From: JBNJGB01 sp051747385
Lineage (GTDB): Bacteria; Myxococcota_A; UBA9042; PHBI01; JACKFB01
Length of the DNA stretch: 64,000 nt
Reading direction: 5' to 3'
Assembly (NCBI GenBank): GCA_051747385.1
Contig: JBNJGB010000004.1
Coordinates: 1 to 64,000, forward strand
A program made the position numbers and the translations under genes. Each line of letters begins with the position of its first letter. Position 1 is the stretch's first letter. Of the stretch, positions 58,173 to 64,000 are shown in pieces. The notes under the pieces are model-generated. The model made no database searches. It was not told the origin of the DNA and worked only from the letters and a program-made list of their open reading frames with translations.

Positions 58173-59611
58173 CGGCGCTGCTGGCCCTCGTGACGCTGGG
58201 GGCGGCCGGGGGCCCGGCGGGAGCGGCGGACGCCCTGCCCGAGGCCGGATGGCGGACCCTCGAGGTGGCCGTCCTCCCCGTGCGTTCCTACGTCCGCGGC
58301 CCCGAGGACCTCTTCGAGGATCGTCCGGCGGTGCGCCGGCTCCGCGAGCGGGCGGGCCTCTGGCAGCGTCGCTTGGAGCAGAGCCTGGCCGCACGCGACC
58401 TGGTCGACACCCTCCCGGCCACGGAGAGCGCCGAGCACATGACCCGCCGATCGGGCTACCGGGAGGCGCTGCTGGTGGCGCGGGAACGCCTGACCCTGGG
58501 CATCGAGCGCTATCGCGAGCTCCAGATCGACGAGGCCCTCCGCCACCTCCAGCGGGCCGACGAGCTGTATCACGAAGCGTGGGCAGGCGTGGCCAACCCC
58601 CGCGAGATGGCGGACGTGTCCTTCTACCGGGGCCTCGCCCACATGGACCGGGGGGACGTGAACCGGGCGCACATCGCGTTCCGGAACCTGTGGCTCCTGG
58701 ACCCGTCCCGGCGCATCGACCAGGGCTACTACCCGAAGGCCACCGAGGAGGCCCTGGCGGGGGCCCTGGAGGACCTGGCGTCCCTGCCCGACAAGCTCCT
58801 GACCCGCTTCCCGCTGGACCGCGTCGAGAGCCTCGCCGCCGAGCTGGACGTGGATGCCGTCGCCGTGGCGCTCGTGGACGGGACCGTGGACGCTCCGGTC
58901 CTTCGGATCGCCATCTTCGAGGCCCGCGGCCAGGGGCTGGCCCTGGACGAGCGCATCGCGCTGGACGACCCCGAGCAGGCCGAGGACCACCTCGAACGAG
59001 CCGTGTCCGCGTGGCACACGTGCGCCATCCGCGCCCGACAGCGCCCCCTGGTCCGCCGCCGGCGGAAGCCCCGCTGGTACGTGGACGTGGGCTACGCGCA
59101 CACCCTCATGGTCCGCCACGAGCGGACCCGCGACCTCTTTCACAGCCCCGGGGCGGCCATCGGCGTCACCTGGGAGGGCAAACGCGCCTTCCACCTCTAC
59201 GGGCAGATGGTCCACATGGCGAGCGTTCCGGATCCCAACCGGGACCTCATCCACGGCTTCGCCACGAGCCGCCTCGCCCTGGGCGCGGGTCTGACGGGGG
59301 GCAACCGCCGCGTGCGCGTCTTCGTGCAGGTGGGGGCGGAGCTGGCGGTGACCTTCTCCGACATCGAGATGAGCACCGACGTGGACTGCAAGCACTTCCC
59401 GGACAGCGATCGCTGCAGCGGCCTCTTCGTCCAGGAGGCACCCAGCGTGGGCTTCGGCCTCGACTTCGGGGTGGGCCTGAAGTGGGCGTTCACGCGCTCC
59501 TGGTATCTGCAGACCCGCGCGAACGTGGTGAGCTACCTGGCCAGCCAGGATCTCGCCAGCGAGCTGAACTTCCCGGTCTCGCTCGCCGTGGGAATCGGCA
59601 ACCGGTTCTGA
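58151..59611 (+). CDS. Exported protein with TPR-like N-terminal half and C-terminal beta-barrel
   Basis: The 486-residue protein has a signal peptide (LLTALLALVTLGAAGGPAGA). Residues about 60-270 contain TPR-like helix pairs (IERYRELQIDEALRHLQRAD, RGLAHMDRGDVNRAHIAFRN). From about 300 the sequence becomes alternating and aromatic (WYVDVGYAHTLMVRHE, VRVFVQVGAELAVTFS) and ends GIGNRF; a C-terminal Phe after a beta strand is typical of outer-membrane proteins. It is likely an outer-membrane beta-barrel with a periplasmic helical part. Role unknown. Confidence 0.7.
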   Translation: MPHRRLLTALLALVTLGAAGGPAGAADALPEAGWRTLEVAVLPVRSYVRGPEDLFEDRPAVRRLRERAGLWQRRLEQSLAARDLVDTLPATESAEHMTRRSGYREALLVARERLTLGIERYRELQIDEALRHLQRADELYHEAWAGVANPREMADVSFYRGLAHMDRGDVNRAHIAFRNLWLLDPSRRIDQGYYPKATEEALAGALEDLASLPDKLLTRFPLDRVESLAAELDVDAVAVALVDGTVDAPVLRIAIFEARGQGLALDERIALDDPEQAEDHLERAVSAWHTCAIRARQRPLVRRRRKPRWYVDVGYAHTLMVRHERTRDLFHSPGAAIGVTWEGKRAFHLYGQMVHMASVPDPNRDLIHGFATSRLALGAGLTGGNRRVRVFVQVGAELAVTFSDIEMSTDVDCKHFPDSDRCSGLFVQEAPSVGFGLDFGVGLKWAFTRSWYLQTRANVVSYLASQDLASELNFPVSLAVGIGNRF

Positions 59612-59640
59612 CCGTGCCGGGGGAAGGCCCCAGGATCGCG

Positions 59641-59669
59641 TTGACAGTCCATCGGGGTGGTCCTAGTGT
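59641..59669 (+). promoter_or_regulatory. Candidate promoter for 59746 lipoprotein gene
   Basis: TTGACA (59641-59646, perfect -35) and TAGTGT (59664-59669) are 17 bases apart and about 77 bases before the ATG. Confidence 0.5.
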
Positions 59670-59745
59670 CTCCGCCTCCGTCGAGCACCCGCGATCCGCG
59701 TCCCGTTCCGCTCGACACGTGTATTCCATCGAGGAGGACCCCAAG

Positions 59746-61665
59746 ATGAAGCTGCTGTCCCGCATGTCGCGGGTTGCGGCCGTGACCCTGGCAGTGGCCG
59801 GGTTGGTGGCGGCGCCCGGATGCAAGAAGGACGAGGACCCCTCCGAGAAGGCCGGGGAGAAGGCCGCGGCGGAGGGCGAGGCCGAGGCCCCGGCGGAGGG
59901 CGAGTCCCCCGAGGCCGAGGGCAAGAAGGAGGGGGCGGCCGCCGAGGCCGACGCCACGACGCCGACCATCTCGCGCACCGCGCCCGAGATCCCCGACAGC
60001 GTCATCACCGTTGTCGGGGTGCCCTCGCTCGACCACGTGCTCGGCACCGTCGGCGAGATCGGCAACGAGGTCGCCCCGGGCCAGCTCCCGCCCGACCTGT
60101 CGCCGATCGTGCTGGAGCAGGTGAAGAGCATGTTCGGCTTCACGAAGGTCGACTGGCTGAAGAGGGACGCGCCCGCGTACGTCTTCAACGTCGACCCGAC
60201 GGCTCACGAGGGGAAGGGCCAGGCCATCGTCCTGCCCATCTCCGGGAAGGACGCCGTGCTCGGCGCGCTGCCGGACAAGGCCGCCAAGGACGTGGAGGGC
60301 CACTCGGCGAAGTACGAGCACCAGTTCCAGACCTGGTTCGTGGACTTCGTCGACGGCCACGCGGTGCTCACGGATCACGCCGGGATCTTCGGCGAGGCGA
60401 AGGACTTCGTCGGCGGGGCTCTCACCGGCTGGACCCCCGAGCGGATGCTCAGCCTCCACGCCAACATGAACACGATCAACCGGGTGTTCGGCAAGGAGAT
60501 CGAGCAGGCCCGGCAGTCCGCGAGCCGCTACGCCACGCAGGCAGCCCAGGACCCGAGCGTGCCCGACGCCGAGAAGGTCATGGAGCGCTACGTCGACATG
60601 GCCTTCGAGCTCGTGGAGAGCACCACCCGCATCGACCTCGGCATCTACCCGCAGGACGGCGACGTCCACATGACCTTCGCCTTCCAGGCCAGGCCCGACA
60701 CGAAGCTGGAGAAGCTCTCCGGCACCCTGAAGGGCGCCTCCGCCGAGCTGGCCGGCGTCGTGCCGACGACCACGTGGCTCGGTCTCGCCGCCGACATGGA
60801 CGTCCGCGAGATGGAGTCCATGAAGAGCTTCCAGCAGCTCGGGCTGCAGACCTACGCGAAGCTCCTGGAGTTGAGCCCGGAGGAGCAGGAGAAGCTCGAG
60901 GGCCTCTTCGACCGGATCACCGAGCAGACCACGGGCGAGAGCGCCACCGCCTTCTACACCGAGGAGCGCTTCCCGATGGCCATCGCCGGCGTGACGAAGG
61001 TGACGGAGAGCGGGGCGGCTCGCGACGCCTACGCCGAGCTGGTGGACCTGCTGTTCGCCAAGGCCTGGGCCGTGGGCCTGGAGGAGATGAAGAAGGAGGG
61101 CACGGAGCTCCCGGGCGCCGAGGACGTGAAGACCTTCGACGACCTGGTGAAGATGCTCCAGCCCATGGCCGCCCAGGTGGGCCTCACCCTGGCCGTCGCC
61201 CACGTGGAGACGGACGGGGCGCGCGTGGACTCCCTGAGCATCGAGGCCGACTGGGACAAGCTCGCCCAGCTCGGGGGCAACCCGGCCGAGATGAAGATGG
61301 TCCAGGAGATGGTGGGCGACAAGCTCGAGATCGCCATCGCCTTCGAGGACGAGAACGTGGCCATGGGCTTCGGGCCGACGGGCATCGAGACGGCCACCAA
61401 GCTGGCGGGCGGCGAGAAGCTCGGCGGCGAGGAGATCCTGGCGAAGGCCAGCGAGGACAACGCCTTCGCCCTGACCCTCCGGGCCGGCGCGCTGCTGAAG
61501 GCGCTGACCTTCGTGCCGGAGCTGAAGTCCCGCCAGGACAAGCTGGAGCAGCTTCCCTCGGACCGGGCCTACAAGGTCACGGCGTCCGGCGACGGGAAGG
61601 GCATCGCCGTCACCCTCGGCGTGCCGGTGGACCTCACCGCCGCCCTGGTGAACGCCTTCCAGTAG
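59746..61665 (+). CDS. Large lipoprotein of unknown function
   Basis: The 639-residue protein has a lipobox (AVAGLVAAPGC, Cys near residue 26), an Ala/Glu-rich linker (to about 75) and a long globular region with IPDSVITVVGVPSLDHVLGT, VDWLKRDAPAYVFNVDP and FAFQARPDTKLEKLSGTLKG. The repeated alternation of beta and helix resembles DUF3352-like secreted proteins, but family assignment is unsure. Possibly two related halves (about 75-330 and 330-639). GAGGAGGA lies before the ATG, and a TTGACA promoter upstream suggests it can be expressed apart from the two genes before it. Confidence 0.7.
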   Translation: MKLLSRMSRVAAVTLAVAGLVAAPGCKKDEDPSEKAGEKAAAEGEAEAPAEGESPEAEGKKEGAAAEADATTPTISRTAPEIPDSVITVVGVPSLDHVLGTVGEIGNEVAPGQLPPDLSPIVLEQVKSMFGFTKVDWLKRDAPAYVFNVDPTAHEGKGQAIVLPISGKDAVLGALPDKAAKDVEGHSAKYEHQFQTWFVDFVDGHAVLTDHAGIFGEAKDFVGGALTGWTPERMLSLHANMNTINRVFGKEIEQARQSASRYATQAAQDPSVPDAEKVMERYVDMAFELVESTTRIDLGIYPQDGDVHMTFAFQARPDTKLEKLSGTLKGASAELAGVVPTTTWLGLAADMDVREMESMKSFQQLGLQTYAKLLELSPEEQEKLEGLFDRITEQTTGESATAFYTEERFPMAIAGVTKVTESGAARDAYAELVDLLFAKAWAVGLEEMKKEGTELPGAEDVKTFDDLVKMLQPMAAQVGLTLAVAHVETDGARVDSLSIEADWDKLAQLGGNPAEMKMVQEMVGDKLEIAIAFEDENVAMGFGPTGIETATKLAGGEKLGGEEILAKASEDNAFALTLRAGALLKALTFVPELKSRQDKLEQLPSDRAYKVTASGDGKGIAVTLGVPVDLTAALVNAFQ

Positions 61666-61693
61666 GAAGCGGTCCGCCGGGCCGATCCACGCG

Positions 61694-61728
61694 AGGGCCG
61701 GCGTCCCCACGGGAGGGGCGCCGGCCCT
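61694..61728 (+). terminator. Intrinsic terminator-like hairpin after 59746 gene
   Basis: AGGGCCGGCG and CGCCGGCCCT form a 10-bp stem, extended inward by CCCC/GGGG after one bulged base, with loop ACGGGA; TCGTCGTTTCGG follows. It lies 29 bases after the stop. Confidence 0.75.
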
Positions 61729-61814
61729 TCGTCGTTTCGGGGTGCACCCGGGTTTGCCTCGGCCGGGTTTGCCCCCTCGCGGGGGCCGGCCTACGATGCG
61801 CCGCGGAGGCTGCC

Positions 61815-63938
61815 GTGCAGGGCGACGAGAAGGTCATCGCGATCACCGGAGGTGCCGGGTTCATCGGCGCCGCCCTCACCCGTCGCCTCCTGGAGGCCGG
61901 CCACCGGGTGCGCTGCCTGGATACCGGCTCGTTCCACCGCCTGGACGACCTGCGCGGCCACCCCCGCCTCGAGCGCCTGGAGGGCGACGTCCTCGACGAG
62001 GCGGCGGTGCGGGACCTGGTGACCTCGGCCGACGTGGTGGCTCACCTGGCGGCCTCCGTCGGCGTGAAGCGCTACGTGGAAGACCCCGAGCACGTCCTGG
62101 ACATGAACATCCTCGGGACGCGCCGGGTGCTTCGGGCCTGCACCGACCTGGGCCGCCCCGCGGTGTTCTCGAGCACCAGCGAGGTCCTCGGAAAGGGCCG
62201 GGGCCGTCTGCACCCGGAAAGCGATCGGGTCTACGGCCCCTCGTCGTACGCCCGGTGGTCCTACGCCGTGTCCAAGTCGGCAGGGGAGCACTACGCCCAC
62301 GCGCTCCGCCGGCGCGGACTCCGGGTCGCCATCCTCCGCTACTTCAACGTCTACGGCCCCGAGATGGACCGGCCGGGCGAGGGGCGCGTCATCAGCCGCT
62401 TCGTGGGCGACCTGCTCGACGGGCGCCCCCTGACCCTCGTGGACGGAGGTGAGGCGGTCCGCGCCTTCTGCTACGTGGACGACGCCATCGAGGCCACCAC
62501 GGCCGCCGTCCTGCGCATCGGCGACGATCCGCGCTTGGACGGGGCCACCCTGCACATCGGGCGGGACGAGCCGGTGTCCATCCGGGACCTCGCGGAGCGC
62601 ATGCTGGCCATCACCGGGTCCGGCGTGGGGACCCGGACGGTGCCCGGCGAGGCGTTCCTGGGCGAGGGCTTCGAGGAGATCCCCCGGCGAGTGCCCGACC
62701 TGGAAGCCTCCCGGGACCTGCTGGGCTACGAGGCCCCGACGGGGCTGGACGAGGGGCTCCGGCGCGTGCTCCGGCGCTGGAACCTCCCCGACGACGGCCC
62801 GACCCCGTCGCCGCCGCCCCTCCCGGTCGTCCGCCCGGACGTGGAGCCGGACGGCCGCCTCGGGGATCACCTCTTCGACATCCTGGTCTCCGGGCGCCTG
62901 ACCAACCAGGGACCGGAGCTTCAGCGCTTCGAGGCCGAACTGGCGGACTGGCTGGGCGCGCCGCGCGTGGTGCTCACGTCGAGCGGCAGCGCGGCCCTGG
63001 AGCTGACCCTGGCCGCCATGACGCCGGGGCCCGGCAAGGCGGTCCTGCCGTCGTTCACCTACGCGGCGACCCTCAACGCCGTGCTGGCGAGCGGGCTCGA
63101 GCCCCTGCTCTGCGACGTCTCGCCGGACACCTGGACCCTGTCGCCCGAACACCTGGAGCGCCTGCTGGAGGATCACGACGACGTGCGCGTGGTCCTCCCG
63201 GTGAACACCTTCGGGGTCCCGCCCGACCTGGGCGCCCTGGGCGAGCGCTGCGCGGCGCACGGGGCGCGGATGCTCTACGACAACGCCCAGGGCCTGGGCA
63301 CGGAGGTCCGGGGCCGGCGGTGGGACGACCGGGCCGCGCTCCAGATCGTGAGCCTCCACGCCACCAAGGTCCTCCCGGCGGTCGAGGGAGGCGCCCTCGT
63401 CACGGCGGACCACACCCTCGCCGACGACGTGGCGCAGCGCCTCCAGCACGGCCTCGCCGAGGGGCGCTTGCACCATCGGCCCGGCACGAACGCCAAGATG
63501 AGCGAGCTTCACGCCGCCGTGGGCCGCCACGCCCTCGCCGGCCTCGGCGAAGCCCTCGCCCGACGCCGCGGCTACGCGCAGCGCCTCCGCGCCGCGGTCC
63601 AGGACCGATGCGCCGGAATCTACGGGGTCCAGCGCGTGCCCGAGGGCGTGATCTCCAACTTCCAGGACCTGGGAGTCACGTGCCCGGCGGCCGCCGGCGG
63701 CCGCATCGAGGCGTGGGGGCGGGAGCTCGAGGCCTCGGGCGTGGAGAGCCGGCGTTACTTCTGGCCCCCGCTCCACCGCCTGCTCTCGCTGGACGGAGCC
63801 GGCCTGCCCGAGACGGGGCGCCTGGACGAGACGCTCCTCACGGTGCCGCTCCACAACCGCATGACCGACGAGGAGGTGAGCCGGGTCGAGCGCGCGCTGG
63901 CCACGGCTTCGGAGGCGGTGCGCTCGTGGGAGGCATGA
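61815..63938 (+). CDS. Fusion of NAD-dependent sugar epimerase and DegT/DnrJ/EryC1 sugar aminotransferase
   Basis: The 707-residue protein combines two enzymes. Residues 1-320 are an extended SDR: VIAITGGAGFIGAALTRRLL, VFSSTSEVLGKGRGRLHPES, WSYAVSKSAGEHYAHALRR (catalytic Tyr-x3-Lys near 150). Residues about 345-707 are a PLP sugar aminotransferase: LTNQGPELQRFEAELADWLG, VLTSSGSAALELTLAAMTPG, DNAQGLGTEVRGRRWDDRAA, SLHATKVLPAVEGGALV (PLP Lys near 518). It can convert a nucleotide sugar to a keto and then an amino sugar. The start is GTG with GGAGG before it. The next gene (GT2) starts 4 bases inside it. Confidence 0.88.
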   Translation: MQGDEKVIAITGGAGFIGAALTRRLLEAGHRVRCLDTGSFHRLDDLRGHPRLERLEGDVLDEAAVRDLVTSADVVAHLAASVGVKRYVEDPEHVLDMNILGTRRVLRACTDLGRPAVFSSTSEVLGKGRGRLHPESDRVYGPSSYARWSYAVSKSAGEHYAHALRRRGLRVAILRYFNVYGPEMDRPGEGRVISRFVGDLLDGRPLTLVDGGEAVRAFCYVDDAIEATTAAVLRIGDDPRLDGATLHIGRDEPVSIRDLAERMLAITGSGVGTRTVPGEAFLGEGFEEIPRRVPDLEASRDLLGYEAPTGLDEGLRRVLRRWNLPDDGPTPSPPPLPVVRPDVEPDGRLGDHLFDILVSGRLTNQGPELQRFEAELADWLGAPRVVLTSSGSAALELTLAAMTPGPGKAVLPSFTYAATLNAVLASGLEPLLCDVSPDTWTLSPEHLERLLEDHDDVRVVLPVNTFGVPPDLGALGERCAAHGARMLYDNAQGLGTEVRGRRWDDRAALQIVSLHATKVLPAVEGGALVTADHTLADDVAQRLQHGLAEGRLHHRPGTNAKMSELHAAVGRHALAGLGEALARRRGYAQRLRAAVQDRCAGIYGVQRVPEGVISNFQDLGVTCPAAAGGRIEAWGRELEASGVESRRYFWPPLHRLLSLDGAGLPETGRLDETLLTVPLHNRMTDEEVSRVERALATASEAVRSWEA

Positions 63939-64000
63939 CGTTCAGCGTCGTCGCGCCCGTCTTCGACGAGGAGGCGGTGGTCGCGGAGCTCGCCCGGCGG
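63935..64000 (+). CDS. GT2-type glycosyltransferase, N-terminus only (cut by window edge)
   Basis: Starts MTFSVVAPVFDEEAVVAELA, the typical first strand of GT2 glycosyltransferases. It overlaps the fusion gene's stop by 4 bases (ATGA) and continues outside the window. Confidence 0.75.
   Translation, partial: MTFSVVAPVFDEEAVVAELARR

Overview
The window is very GC-rich and has the secretome style of a Myxococcota (deltaproteobacterial) genome. Signs of this are secreted proteins with long Asp/Pro/Glu linkers, many small Cys-rich modules, C-terminal 'Gly-Cys, hydrophobic stretch, Arg-rich' tails of the MYXO-CTERM type, and DUF2330 and DUF2911 proteins. The exact genus cannot be told from the sequence. 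No rRNA, tRNA, CRISPR array or transposase gene was seen. Layout: (1) 159-15264 is a surface-polysaccharide locus. A leftward operon encodes a Wzc-type tyrosine autokinase, two Wzy/O-antigen-ligase-like membrane proteins, a thymidylate-kinase-like P-loop kinase, an aminoglycoside-phosphotransferase-like kinase and a GT4 glycosyltransferase. Around it lie two GT2 glycosyltransferases, a UDP-sugar 6-dehydrogenase, a UDP-glucuronate 4-epimerase-like SDR and a nucleotidyltransferase-fold protein. (2) 15623-23189 holds secreted proteins (DUF2330, a matrixin-type protease, a Cys-rich lipoprotein with an Asp-Ala-Glu-Pro stalk) and the housekeeping genes sfsA and apaG. (3) 23428-27253 is a tight three-gene signalling operon (REC-histidine kinase, REC-HDOD, REC-degenerate HD-GYP); a lone Hpt protein lies at 34390. 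(4) 27282-36050 has lipoproteins, a class III aminotransferase, a broken gene, a 1095-residue secreted deiminase-family protein and a Cys/His-rich lipoprotein. (5) 36370-45077 has mutY, an FAD dehydrogenase, HU and a sufBCDSU iron-sulfur operon with a recognisable promoter and operator-like palindrome. (6) 45303-49604 has an APC transporter with regulatory domains and an overlapping ECF sigma / anti-sigma / GNAT unit. (7) 49735-61665 has a CAP-domain lipoprotein, an SDR, a DUF2911 protein, a tandem AAA ATPase and a three-gene envelope cassette. (8) 61815-64000 begins a second sugar locus with an epimerase-aminotransferase fusion and a GT2 gene cut by the window edge. The most unusual content is the small dispersed repeats between genes. 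R1 (about 155-177 bp, three loci plus a partial unit) carries a variable GGCACG/GGCAAG hexamer array and ends in a perfect 10-bp hairpin. R2 (160 and 165 bp) has terminal inverted repeats; one copy supplies the stop codon of sfsA and the ribosome-binding site of apaG. R3 is a GACCCC/GGGGTC hairpin plus a conserved tail, placed 9-10 bases after the stop codons of two unrelated genes. R4 is a CGCGAAGACGC palindromic family. A separate 246-bp element (15314-15559) can fold as a closing stem enclosing four hairpins. Hexamer arrays also occur inside genes, notably a (Gly-Tyr)6 tail on the tyrosine kinase. Functions of R1-R3 and of the multi-hairpin element are inference; the sequences, pairings and positions are read directly.
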